Notes under the pieces: model-generated
What the model saw: the letters and a program-made list of their open reading frames with translations, nothing else
Told to the model about the DNA's origin: nothing
Databases searched by the model: none
Assembly: GCA_902562205.1 (NCBI GenBank)
Contig: CACESO010000002.1
Coordinates: 62,001-126,000, forward strand
Origin: an uncultured Pelagibacteraceae bacterium
GTDB taxonomy: Bacteria; Pseudomonadota; Alphaproteobacteria; Pelagibacterales; Pelagibacteraceae
Length of the DNA stretch: 64,000 nucleotides
Direction: 5' to 3'
In this document: positions 33,786 through 41,916 of the stretch, one piece after another
Position numbering within the stretch: the stretch's first letter is position 1
Layout of the letters: the number at the start of each line of letters is the position of its first letter
Program-made: the position numbers and the translations under genes

Positions 33786-34298
33786 ATGTTTTACGATTTG
33801 GAAAATAAAAAACCAAAAAACTCTGGCGAAAATTGGGTAGCTCCCAATGCTGTTATTATTGGTGATGTAACATTAGATAAAAATACAAGTGTTTGGTTTA
33901 ATGCAACCTTAAGAGGTGACATTGAAAATATTCATATAGGTGAGGGTTCAAACGTTCAGGATGGCTGTGTGTTACACACTGATCCAGGTTGTCCTTTAAA
34001 GGTCGGAAAAAATGTAACCATTGGACATTTAGTAATGCTTCATGGATGTACAATAGGGGACAATAGTTTAATTGGAATTGGTGCAGTGATCCTCAATAAA
34101 GCAAAGATAGGAAAAAACTGTATAATAGGCGCCAAGGCTTTGATCACTGAAAATAAAGAGATTCCGGATAACTCTTTAGTTGTTGGATCTCCAGGAAAAA
34201 TTATAAGACAAGTGACAGAAGAAGAAAAAAAGGCAGTTTTTGAAAACACTAAACACTATCAAGATAATTGGAAAAAATATTCTAAATCTATTTTTTAA
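33786..34298 (+). CDS. Gamma carbonic anhydrase family protein
   Basis: A 170-residue left-handed beta-helix protein. The three metal-binding histidines of the family appear in GCVLHTDPG and IGHLVMLHGC, with hexapeptide repeats (VGKNVTIGH, IGDNSLIGIGAVI, IGKNCIIGAKALI) before and after. Members (YrdA, CaiE, Cam-like) may have carbonic anhydrase activity or none. Its last ~18 codons are repeated, with mostly synonymous changes, 200 bases downstream (34442-34496), pointing to recombination at this gene's end. Confidence 0.88.
   Translation: MFYDLENKKPKNSGENWVAPNAVIIGDVTLDKNTSVWFNATLRGDIENIHIGEGSNVQDGCVLHTDPGCPLKVGKNVTIGHLVMLHGCTIGDNSLIGIGAVILNKAKIGKNCIIGAKALITENKEIPDNSLVVGSPGKIIRQVTEEEKKAVFENTKHYQDNWKKYSKSIF
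34242..34296 (+). repeat. Direct repeat, copy 1: 3' end of gamma carbonic anhydrase gene
   Basis: The last ~18 codons plus stop of the gene (ENTKHYQDNWKKYSKSIF). A near-identical copy starts exactly 200 bases on, at 34442. I count about 4-5 differing bases over 55. Confidence 0.85.
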
Positions 34299-34354
34299 TA
34301 AAAAATTAAAGTAACTATTAAATTTATTTTATACTTCTAAAATAAATTTAAGTT

Positions 34355-34429
34355 ATGGCATCATATTTATTTATATTTATATCCTTACTAATGGCTAGCT
34401 ATTTTTTAAATTTCCTTTGGTTGAATTAA
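34355..34429 (+). CDS. Possible 24-residue membrane peptide
   Basis: ATG to TAA encoding a 24-residue hydrophobic peptide (MASYLFIFISLLMASYFLNF, then LWLN), enough for one membrane span. It lies between the two copies of the carbonic anhydrase 3' end. No Shine-Dalgarno is evident, and such peptides arise easily by chance in T-rich DNA. Confidence 0.25.
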   Translation: MASYLFIFISLLMASYFLNFLWLN

Positions 34430-34441
34430 TTGAAAACTAAG

Positions 34442-34496
34442 GAAAATACTAAACATTATCAAGATAATTGGAAAAGGTATTCTAAATCTATTTTTT
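34442..34496 (+). repeat. Direct repeat, copy 2: remnant 3' end of a diverged carbonic anhydrase gene
   Basis: This copy still reads ENTKHYQDNWKRYSKSIF and a stop. Its differences from copy 1 are silent (Asn AAC/AAT, His CAC/CAT) or conservative (Lys to Arg), so it looks like the tail of a once-functional allele from another lineage rather than a random duplication. It overlaps the last codons of the next gene on the minus strand by about 9 bases. Confidence 0.8.
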
Positions 34497-35165
34497 AACA
34501 ATAAAATTAAAACCACTACATTGTTTAAAATGAATTTTATTGCTTGAAAGTTTATCTAATAGAATATTTATCTTTGTTTTTTCAATATATTTTTTCCATT
34601 TCTCACCAAATAAAATACTTAAAGGTGCGGAAATTCTTCCCCGTACAGGAAATAATTCAACATAACTAAAGTCTTTAAACAAATATGCTAACGCATCTTT
34701 TGAAAATCTAAAGTAATCCTGATATTTTAAATCATGAGGAGCATGGTACTGAAATAAATATGGCACGTAACCATATAATATACCACCATTTTTGAGCATC
34801 TTATTTAAGTTAGCTATGGCAGAAGTTGGATCGTAGACATGCTCTAAAACAGCGATACAGATAATTTTATCGTACTTACTTTCCAAACCACTGATATCAG
34901 AACAAATGTCACATATTATATCAGGATAATCACCAAAATCATTAACATCTAAAGTTTCTAAATTTTTGGACTTTATTTTTTTATATTTATCCCTCATAGC
35001 CATCCCTAAGTCTAAAATACGATCAGATTGGCTTATCTCTTCCAATATTCTATCTCTAAAATCTTTTTGATTGTTTAAATAAAAATCATTAATTTTTGTT
35101 TTATTAATTATATCTATTAATTTTTTGTTGGTTTGGTTTGGATTTCCAAGAATTTTTTTCATCAA
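34488..35165 (-). CDS. Class I SAM-dependent methyltransferase
   Basis: A 225-residue methyltransferase. ILDLGMAMRDKYKKIK is a variant of motif I, DVNDFGDYPDIICDIC follows, and IICIAVLEHVYDPTSAIANL is the Methyltransf_11-type motif with the conserved His. LKNGGILYGYVPYLFQYH gives the late strand. The small-molecule or glycan acceptor is unknown. Its stop codon lies inside the second copy of the duplicated carbonic anhydrase tail, so this gene probably arrived in the same recombination event. It has no operon partner. Confidence 0.78.
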   Translation of the reverse strand: MMKKILGNPNQTNKKLIDIINKTKINDFYLNNQKDFRDRILEEISQSDRILDLGMAMRDKYKKIKSKNLETLDVNDFGDYPDIICDICSDISGLESKYDKIICIAVLEHVYDPTSAIANLNKMLKNGGILYGYVPYLFQYHAPHDLKYQDYFRFSKDALAYLFKDFSYVELFPVRGRISAPLSILFGEKWKKYIEKTKINILLDKLSSNKIHFKQCSGFNFIVKK

Positions 35166-35203
35166 TAATCATATTAATTTTATATTAAGAAATAAAGATC
35201 TAT

Positions 35204-35803
35204 TTAGGGAACTAACCATGTATCATTATTTTTCTCTAAATCAAATTTTGCTCTACGATGTCCCTTTGCAGCAAGATACAACCATTCTATACTCTTGATT
35301 TTACACTGTATAACTGTGAAATTTTTATAACCTTTTTCACTTTGTTCTTTTGTATATTCAAAATTATCTAACTCTGGTTTTAAACCTGATGTAGGAACAT
35401 CAGATTTTGTTCCCGGACCATTATCTACCAAATAACACTTACGGCTTATATGTTGAGTTTTTTCCCAAGAATTCTTCGTAATATCATTTTTGTGATTAAT
35501 AATACAGTTTACCTTAAGTCTAACTTGAATTTTTTCATCCTTATCATAAAACAAAAGAGCAGCATTAGGATTATTTTTAAGTAATTCAATTTTATCTGAT
35601 CTAATATCACTATGGAATTGAACCAAATTGTTTTGTTGATCTGACTTTCTTAAAACAACAATTCTTCCATCTATATCGTTATTATGACCACATATAAAAG
35701 TTGGAATTCTAAATTGGGAATTTCTATTAGTAACTGCATCATCAAGCATTGACCAGATTTTCTTCTTAATCTCTGTGAAGTCTTCATAGTACGTTGGCTG
35801 CAT
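35204..35803 (-). CDS. Pyridoxamine 5'-phosphate oxidase-like flavoprotein
   Basis: A 199-residue split-barrel FMN-binding protein of the PNPOx-like group. RIVVLRKSDQQNNLVQFHSD and NPNAALLFYDKDEKIQVRLK form the FMN-binding strands, and SIEWLYLAAKGHRRAKF is the family's C-terminal signature. It lacks the substrate-recognition tail of true PdxH (RLxxR), so vitamin B6 synthesis is not assured; it is closer to the Alr4036 subgroup of unknown function. It is 4 bases downstream of the dehydrogenase on the same strand. Confidence 0.72.
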   Translation of the reverse strand: MQPTYYEDFTEIKKKIWSMLDDAVTNRNSQFRIPTFICGHNNDIDGRIVVLRKSDQQNNLVQFHSDIRSDKIELLKNNPNAALLFYDKDEKIQVRLKVNCIINHKNDITKNSWEKTQHISRKCYLVDNGPGTKSDVPTSGLKPELDNFEYTKEQSEKGYKNFTVIQCKIKSIEWLYLAAKGHRRAKFDLEKNNDTWLVP

Positions 35804-35807
35804 ACTT

Positions 35808-36677
35808 TTACTTTCTAAATCTTTTAATTAAGCTTGAGGTATCCCATCTTTTACCACCCATGTCTTGAACTTCAGCATAATACTTATCAATTATTTCTGT
35901 GATAGGTAACAGAGATCCATTATTCTTTGCCTCTTCCATTGCAATTTTAAGATCTTTTCTCATCCAATCCACTGCAAATCCAAAATCAAATTTATCTTCT
36001 AACATTGTTTTATATCGGTTCTCCATTTGCCAAGATTGAGCAGCGCCTTTTGAAATAACTTCAATAACATCTTCCATATTTAATCCAGCTTTTTGACCAA
36101 AGTTTATTGCTTCAGATAATCCTTGCACTAATCCTGCAATACAAATTTGATTAACCATCTTTGCTAATTGACCTGAACCAGATTTACCTAATAACTTTAC
36201 TTTTTTGCTATAACAATCAATTTTATCTAATGCTTTATCAAAATCTTCTTGATCTCCACCTACCATTACAGTTAACGCACCATTCTCAGCACCTGCTTGA
36301 CCACCAGATACGGGTGCATCTAAAAAACCAAAACCATTTTTTTTTGCATGTGAATAAATTTCTCTTGCTATTGTTGCAGAGGCAGTAGTGTTATCAATGT
36401 ATACAGCTCCTTTTTTTATTGATTTGAATATTCCATTGTCCCCAAATGTAACTTCTTTTAAATCATCATCGTTTCCTACACATGTGAAAATATAATCGGC
36501 ATCTTTAGCAGCATCTTTTGGAGTGTCAGCTTTTTTTCCTTTAAATTCTTTTAGCCATTTATCAGCTTTAGCTCCTGTTCTATTATAAACAGTTACATTG
36601 TGTCCGCCTTTTGATATATAACCAGCCATGGGATATCCCATTACACCAAGACCAATGAAAGCAACGTTACAAGACAT
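35808..36677 (-). CDS. 3-hydroxyisobutyrate dehydrogenase family NAD(P)-dependent oxidoreductase
   Basis: A 289-residue beta-hydroxyacid dehydrogenase. NAD-binding VAFIGLGVMGYPMA, substrate-binding LDAPVSGGQAGAENGALTVM, and the catalytic Lys in GQLAKMVNQICIAG are present. The family covers 3-hydroxyisobutyrate, tartronate semialdehyde and glyoxylate reductases (GlxR, GarR, YihU); YihU reduces sulfolactaldehyde, but motifs do not single it out. It is divergent from the MFS transporter by 6 bases. Substrate undecided. Confidence 0.83.
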   Translation of the reverse strand: MSCNVAFIGLGVMGYPMAGYISKGGHNVTVYNRTGAKADKWLKEFKGKKADTPKDAAKDADYIFTCVGNDDDLKEVTFGDNGIFKSIKKGAVYIDNTTASATIAREIYSHAKKNGFGFLDAPVSGGQAGAENGALTVMVGGDQEDFDKALDKIDCYSKKVKLLGKSGSGQLAKMVNQICIAGLVQGLSEAINFGQKAGLNMEDVIEVISKGAAQSWQMENRYKTMLEDKFDFGFAVDWMRKDLKIAMEEAKNNGSLLPITEIIDKYYAEVQDMGGKRWDTSSLIKRFRK

Positions 36678-36683
36678 AATTTA

Positions 36684-37886
36684 ATGTTAAAAAATTTAAA
36701 TATTAAAGTAATTATTTTTGGATTTATATTTACATTTTTTTCAAGCTTTGGACAGAGTTTTTTTCTAGGATTGTTCAATGAAAGTATTAGAAATGAATTA
36801 GATATTACTCATGGACAATTTGGCTCAATTTATGCATCAGCCACCTTACTGAGCAGTATAATTCTTATTTGGGTCGGAAAAAAAATTGATGACTTTGATG
36901 TCTTAAAATTTTCTTTTTTTGTTATTTCATTGCTTGCAATCTCAACATTTATTTTTTCAAAAATAAACTCAATTGCATTTCTTTTTATTGCAATATTGCT
37001 AATGAGATTTTCAGGTCAAGGAATGATGTCTCACACTGCATCTACTACAATATCCAGATACTTTACTAACACCCGGGGCAAGGCTCTTAGCACTGGGTGG
37101 TTTGGCTTATCTACTGCAGAATTTTTAATGCCAGTTACAATCATTTATGCTCTTACAATAATGGATTGGAGAAATATATGGATTATTATTTCAGTCGCTA
37201 TAATTTTGTTTCTCCCTTTAGTATCTTACTTTTTAGTCAAAGAAGTTAAACTTTCATCGAGAGAGGATAACACTGAAATTTCCAAAGAAAATATAAAACA
37301 ATGGAAAAGATCTGAGGTTATAAAGGATTATAGATTTATTATTATAGCATTAAATATGCTAGCAATGCCCTGGATAGCTACAGGCATATTTGTTTATCAA
37401 TCATTTATTTTGTCTGCGAAAAACTGGGGGGAATATACTATTGCTCAATCATTTATGGTTTATTCAATAGCATCAGTGTTAACTTTGTTCGTAGCAGGCT
37501 ATTTAATTGATAAATTTACAAGTAGAAAACTACTTATATATATGAATATTCCTTTTTTAATTTCTTTATTAATTTTAATTTACTTTCAATCACCAGTTTC
37601 CTCATTCTTCTTTCTAGGACTTATCGGTGTATCAAATGGATTTGCTAACGTTTTAGGTTCATCAACATGGGCTGAATTATATGGTGTTAAGTTTATAGGA
37701 TCTATTAAAGCATTAACCACTGCATTAATGGTATTTTCAACTGCGTTTGGAACTGCTCTTTTTGGTTTAATGATAGACTTTGACTTTTCTATAGAACAGA
37801 TATCTATGATTTCCGGAGGCTATATTTTAATTTCCTTAATTTTGCTGTTATTAATTAAAAACAAACTAAATCCTACGATTTTATAA
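36684..37886 (+). CDS. MFS transporter
   Basis: A 400-residue major facilitator with 12 predicted spans. The first cytoplasmic loop WVGKKIDDFDVLKFSFF is a variant of the G-x-x-x-D-R/K-x-G motif, and the opening FFSSFGQSFFLGLFNESI and SGQGMMSHTASTT are typical of the OFA/monocarboxylate-like section. It starts 6 bases from the divergent dehydrogenase and ends 42 bases before rpoZ. Substrate and direction of transport are not evident from sequence. Confidence 0.85.
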   Translation: MLKNLNIKVIIFGFIFTFFSSFGQSFFLGLFNESIRNELDITHGQFGSIYASATLLSSIILIWVGKKIDDFDVLKFSFFVISLLAISTFIFSKINSIAFLFIAILLMRFSGQGMMSHTASTTISRYFTNTRGKALSTGWFGLSTAEFLMPVTIIYALTIMDWRNIWIIISVAIILFLPLVSYFLVKEVKLSSREDNTEISKENIKQWKRSEVIKDYRFIIIALNMLAMPWIATGIFVYQSFILSAKNWGEYTIAQSFMVYSIASVLTLFVAGYLIDKFTSRKLLIYMNIPFLISLLILIYFQSPVSSFFFLGLIGVSNGFANVLGSSTWAELYGVKFIGSIKALTTALMVFSTAFGTALFGLMIDFDFSIEQISMISGGYILISLILLLLIKNKLNPTIL

Positions 37887-37928
37887 AAACACCTTGATTT
37901 TATAGACCTCAGAGTATAAATACTCCGC

Positions 37929-38456
37929 ATGGCTAGAGTAACTGTAGAAGATTGTATCGATAAAGTAGACAGCCCTTACGAATTAGTTTTAGTTGCAAAG
38001 GAAAGAGCTACTCAATTAAATTCTGGAATTGAACCGAGTGTAGAAAAAGATAACGACAAAAATACCGTTATTGCACTAAGAGAAATTGCAAATGAAAATG
38101 TCAAAACAAGTGAATTAACAGATAGCGCTGTTTATAAACTAAGAAAACATATCGAGCAAGTTGATGATTTAAATGAGGAAGATGAAGATATAGGAGATGA
38201 TTTTGAGAACTTGTACAAAGGTGAAATCTCAAAAAGTGGAACACCTATTTTACCTTCTAAAAGAGCAAGAAAAGTTCCAGAAAAAATTCAAGTTTCAAAA
38301 GAAGACCTAGCTGAGTTACAAAATGCAGACGCGCCCCAATCAAATGATGCTACAGCTGAAGGGGGTGGAGTTGAGGAAAGCAACGAAGTTTCTCTCGATG
38401 AAATAGCTGAAAACGATCAGCAAGAAGCTGATAACTCAGAAAATTCAGAACAATAA
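37929..38456 (+). CDS. rpoZ: RNA polymerase omega subunit, with long acidic tail
   Basis: A 175-residue omega subunit, which helps the beta-prime subunit fold and assemble. The conserved N-terminal part ([20 protein letters not shown], then [11 protein letters not shown] and [12 protein letters not shown]) is complete within about 60 residues. The rest is low-complexity: a Lys/Arg-rich patch ([20 protein letters not shown]) followed by an acidic Glu/Asp/Asn-rich tail. Omega is usually 90-140 residues, so the tail is long. A -10-like TATAAAT lies 20 bases upstream of the ATG. Confidence 0.92.
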   Translation: MARVTVEDCIDKVDSPYELVLVAKERATQLNSGIEPSVEKDNDKNTVIALREIANENVKTSELTDSAVYKLRKHIEQVDDLNEEDEDIGDDFENLYKGEISKSGTPILPSKRARKVPEKIQVSKEDLAELQNADAPQSNDATAEGGGVEESNEVSLDEIAENDQQEADNSENSEQ

Positions 38457-38503
38457 TATTTCAATAATAATCAAAATAAGTTATTTAATTAAACATAGTT
38501 TTA

Positions 38504-39145
38504 ATGAATAAGTCTTTAAGAATTGCATGTGATGGAGAAGCTGCTAGCGGCAAAAGCACAGGTGCAAAATTAGTTTCAAAAAAATATAAACTTTTTCTTA
38601 TTAATTCTGGATTATTGTACAGATATGCAAGTAAAATTATTATTAAGCATAAGCCAAAAAAAATAGTTCCTTTTTTAAAGAGGAAATTTAAGAATATCTC
38701 TTACAATAAAATAAAAAGACAATCTCTTCACTCACAGGAAATTAGCAATCATGTTGGCTATTTAGCTAAAAATAAAGGCGTTAGAGAGATAATGAAAAAA
38801 TTTCAAAAAAAGATTATTCAAAAGAATAAAAGAATATGTGTTGAGGGCAGAGACATAGCTAGCACTATCCTAAAAAAAAACCCCCGTTATGACTTAGCTT
38901 TTTACTTTACTTGTAACTTAAACGAAGCCTCTATCAGAAGATGGAAAGATTTAAAGAAGAAAGTTCCTCTCAAAGATGTTAAAAAAAGCTTAAGTATTAG
39001 AACTAGACTTGATAAAAAAAGAAAACATTCACCACTAAAAAAAATGAGAGATGCTGTTTTAATTAGAACAGATAAACTAAATAAAAAAAAAGTATTACTT
39101 AAAATGTCTCAGGAGATAGAAAAAATTAATTACAAAACTCTTTAA
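38504..39145 (+). CDS. cmk: Cytidylate kinase
   Basis: Phosphorylates CMP and dCMP with ATP; 213 residues. The P-loop GEAASGKST lies at 8-16, followed by the NMP-binding region (NSGLLYRYASK, the short form of the usual DTGAMYR) and the specific VEGRDIASTI motif, with the LID region RIRTRLDKKRKHSPL. The family's common DTGA is changed to NSGL, which is notable. It follows rpoZ after 47 bases and converges with the CoA-transferase gene, sharing 20 bases at the 3' ends. Confidence 0.87.
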   Translation: MNKSLRIACDGEAASGKSTGAKLVSKKYKLFLINSGLLYRYASKIIIKHKPKKIVPFLKRKFKNISYNKIKRQSLHSQEISNHVGYLAKNKGVREIMKKFQKKIIQKNKRICVEGRDIASTILKKNPRYDLAFYFTCNLNEASIRRWKDLKKKVPLKDVKKSLSIRTRLDKKRKHSPLKKMRDAVLIRTDKLNKKKVLLKMSQEIEKINYKTL

Positions 39146-40271
39146 TAATTTTTTCTCTATGTTCATCTAAATCTGGTATATCTCCTCTTTTTTCCTCATC
39201 TTTGTAATTTGACATCTTAATTGGGTTACCAGCAGTTTTAAACTCACCAATTTTTTTATGATATGAATTTACAATCATATTTCTTGCTTTGATTTGAGGA
39301 TTTTCAACAGCCTGTTTAATATTAAAGATTGGACCACAAGGAATTTTTTCTTTTTCCATCAATGAGACCCAGTCACTTGTATTTTTGCTTGAAAGCTCTT
39401 TTTCTAAAATTTTTTTTAGTTCATCCATATTTTGAGCTCTAGATGAATTTGTTTTAAATTTTTCATCTTTTAAAATATTATTGATATTTAAAACTTGGCA
39501 AAGTTTTTCAAAAAGCTTATCGTTACCCGCTGCTATTATAATGTGACTATCTTTTGTTTTAAAGGCTTCAAAAGGTGCTATTGATGGATGACGTGATCCC
39601 ATTGGTTTAGGTATTTCATTCTTTGCCAAGTATCTTGCAATTGCATTTTCTAAAATTGCAATTTGGCAATCAAGCATTGAAACATCTATGTAAGTTCCTT
39701 TACCTGTTTTCTTCCTGTCATATAGTGCTGCATTAACACCTATTGCCGTAAACAAACCAGCAGTAATATCACCAATTGATGTTCCAACTCTTGTAGGTTC
39801 AGAATTTGGTTGACCAGTTACACTCATAAGTCCACCCATTCCTTGAACAACCATATCATATGCAGGTAATTCTCTTAATGGACCTGTTTGACCAAAACCT
39901 GATGCAGAAGCATAAATTAATTTTGGATATTTTTTATATAAATCTTTCCAACCAAATCCCCATTTCTCTAATGTTCCAGGTTTAAAATTTTCAACTAACA
40001 CATCTGCTTTTTTAAGTATTTGTTCAAAAATTTTTTTGTCTTCTGAATTTTTTAAATTTAGAGCTATACTTTCTTTTCCTCTATTAAGAGACATAAAGTA
40101 TGCAGACTGATCATCAATAAAAGGTCCAAATTTTCTAGAGTCATCTCCAATTTCAGGTGCTTCAACTTTAATCACTCTCGCCCCCAAATCTGACAAAATC
40201 ATAGTGCAATAAGGACCAACCAGCACTCGAGTTAGGTCTAAAACTAATATATCTTTTAAGGGTCCATTCAT
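39126..40271 (-). CDS. CaiB/BaiF-family (class III) CoA-transferase
   Basis: Transfers CoA between organic acids; about 381 residues from the ATG at 40271. LKDILVLDLTRVLVGPYC is the family's N-terminus, SLNRGKESIALNLK and ASASGFGQTGPL are standard, and the catalytic Asp lies in YIDVSMLDCQ. A TTG 12 bases further up would add four residues, but the ATG fits the family. It is divergent from dctP across about 90 bases, so the imported TRAP substrate may be its acid partner. The CoA donor and acceptor cannot be told from sequence. Confidence 0.88.
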   Translation of the reverse strand: MNGPLKDILVLDLTRVLVGPYCTMILSDLGARVIKVEAPEIGDDSRKFGPFIDDQSAYFMSLNRGKESIALNLKNSEDKKIFEQILKKADVLVENFKPGTLEKWGFGWKDLYKKYPKLIYASASGFGQTGPLRELPAYDMVVQGMGGLMSVTGQPNSEPTRVGTSIGDITAGLFTAIGVNAALYDRKKTGKGTYIDVSMLDCQIAILENAIARYLAKNEIPKPMGSRHPSIAPFEAFKTKDSHIIIAAGNDKLFEKLCQVLNINNILKDEKFKTNSSRAQNMDELKKILEKELSSKNTSDWVSLMEKEKIPCGPIFNIKQAVENPQIKARNMIVNSYHKKIGEFKTAGNPIKMSNYKDEEKRGDIPDLDEHREKIIKEFCN

Positions 40272-40362
40272 AATTAGCGTCAATTGTATTTTAAAGTATA
40301 TTGACTCTTATCAAGAAGTTACATTTAATACATCAATAAAATAATAATAGAGAGGAATAATA

Positions 40363-41373
40363 ATGTTAAAAAAAATATCTTTATATTTTCTTTCATTAGT
40401 TTTCGTAACTACAACTATTGGATCAGCTTTTGCAGTAACTTTAAAAGCTAGTCACCAATGGCCAGGTACGCCAAGAGCCGATGGGTCTTTCGACGTAAGA
40501 CACGAAATGGTTCAAATTATTGCTGATGAAATGAAGAAAGCTAATGTAGGAGTAGATATTAGAATTTACCCTGCAAAATCACTTTACAAACCAAAAGAAC
40601 AATGGAAGCCGATGACAACTGGTCAGTTGGATATTTCAGCTTTCCCATTAGCATATGCTGCTAAGTTCCATCCAGAGTTTGACATTACTTTAATGCCTGG
40701 AATGGTTAAAAACCACAAACACGCATTAAGAGTTAATGCTTCTCCAATGATGACAGAAATTAAAAAGATCATCAATGATGCTGGAGTAGTTGTTTTGTCT
40801 GATGCTTGGCTTGCAGGTGGATTTGTTTCAAAGAAAAATTGTATTTCAAGTCCAGAGTCTGTAAAAGGTCAAACGTTTAGAGCTGCAGGTAAAGCATTTA
40901 ACCAAATGTTAGAAGCAGCAGGAGCAGGTATTCAATCAATGCCATCTTCTGAAATCTATAATGGTTTGCAAACAGGTGTTTTAGATGGTGCTAATACTAG
41001 TTCAGGAAGTTTTGTTTCATACAGAATTTATGAGCAAGTAAAATGTGCAACACCTCCAGGAAAATTTGGTCTATGGTTTATGTATGAGCCAATTTTAATG
41101 TCAAAAAAATCTTTTGATGCCCTAGATAGCAAACAACAAAAAGCTTTGATGAAAGCTGGAAAAAAAGCAGAGAAGTATATGACTAAAGAAGCTGCTGGTT
41201 TAGATACGACAATGGAAAAAGCTTATAAAAAAGCTGGAGTAGAGTTGTCTTATATGACTAAAGCAGACTTTGAAGCTTGGTTAGCTATTGCTAAAAAATC
41301 ATCATACAAAAACTTTGCAGAAAAAGTGCCAAACGGTCAAAAATTGATTGATATGGCTCTTGCTGTAAAATAA
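40363..41373 (+). CDS. dctP: TRAP transporter substrate-binding protein DctP
   Basis: Periplasmic receptor for an organic acid, 336 residues, with a 23-residue signal peptide ending at AFAVTLKAS. The TRAP-specific Arg appears in RAAGKAFNQML and the P/Q-rich clamp is formed by IQSMPSSEIYNGLQTGVLDG. A good Shine-Dalgarno (AGAGAGG, 40351-40357) precedes the ATG. A strong hairpin follows, separating it from the permease genes, which would keep the receptor in excess over them. The ligand is unknown; the CoA-transferase upstream hints at a carboxylic acid. Confidence 0.92.
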   Translation: MLKKISLYFLSLVFVTTTIGSAFAVTLKASHQWPGTPRADGSFDVRHEMVQIIADEMKKANVGVDIRIYPAKSLYKPKEQWKPMTTGQLDISAFPLAYAAKFHPEFDITLMPGMVKNHKHALRVNASPMMTEIKKIINDAGVVVLSDAWLAGGFVSKKNCISSPESVKGQTFRAAGKAFNQMLEAAGAGIQSMPSSEIYNGLQTGVLDGANTSSGSFVSYRIYEQVKCATPPGKFGLWFMYEPILMSKKSFDALDSKQQKALMKAGKKAEKYMTKEAAGLDTTMEKAYKKAGVELSYMTKADFEAWLAIAKKSSYKNFAEKVPNGQKLIDMALAVK

Positions 41374-41386
41374 TTAAATTAAAATT

Positions 41387-41417
41387 ATACCCCTGCTTTT
41401 TCGGCAGGGGTATTTTT
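41387..41417 (+). terminator. Hairpin plus T-tract between dctP and dctQ (attenuator)
   Basis: ATACCCCTGC (41387-41396) pairs perfectly with GCAGGGGTAT (41404-41413), a 10-bp GC-rich stem with a 7-base loop, followed by TTTT and then the dctQ ATG at 41419. It should terminate most transcripts after dctP and also partly hide the dctQ ribosome-binding site. Confidence 0.85.
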
Positions 41418-41418
41418 C

Positions 41419-41916
41419 ATGACTGATAAATTTATTAAATTGACAAACTGGCTAGCGAAAGCTTGTGGAATTTTTGCAGCTGGCTGTCTATTTCTTTCCA
41501 TCGTTATTATTACAGAATTAGTTTTCGAGAGATACTTATTTAAGAACGCTATTACATGGCAAACAGAGCTTGTTACAATGTTATTAGTTGCTTCTACATT
41601 TATAGGCGCTGCATATGTTTTAAGTGAAAAAGGCCACGTAAATATGGAGTATCTATATACTTTTTTAAGTGAAAAGAATGTCACTAAACTTAAAATTTTT
41701 ACTGACAGTCTTTGTTTAATTTTTTTTCTTATTTTATTTTACGTAAGTTATGAAATTACTTACGAAGCATTTATAAAGAATTACAATACGGGAACAGTAT
41801 GGGGTCCTCCACTATGGATACCTTATTCATCAATGCTAATCGGCGCAATTCTTATGACAATGTCATACATATCTGAATTAATTTTACATGTGAGAAAATT
41901 AAAGGAGTTTGAATAA
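41419..41916 (+). CDS. dctQ: TRAP transporter small permease DctQ
   Basis: A 165-residue inner-membrane protein with four spans, the small permease of a TRAP transporter. FERYLFKNAITWQTELVTML and ASTFIGAAYVLSEKGHVNME are the family's usual motifs. The start codon lies 6 bases after a strong hairpin, so translation may depend on read-through and on hairpin opening. The stop shares 1 base with the dctM start, so the two membrane subunits are made in step. Confidence 0.9.
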   Translation: MTDKFIKLTNWLAKACGIFAAGCLFLSIVIITELVFERYLFKNAITWQTELVTMLLVASTFIGAAYVLSEKGHVNMEYLYTFLSEKNVTKLKIFTDSLCLIFFLILFYVSYEITYEAFIKNYNTGTVWGPPLWIPYSSMLIGAILMTMSYISELILHVRKLKEFE

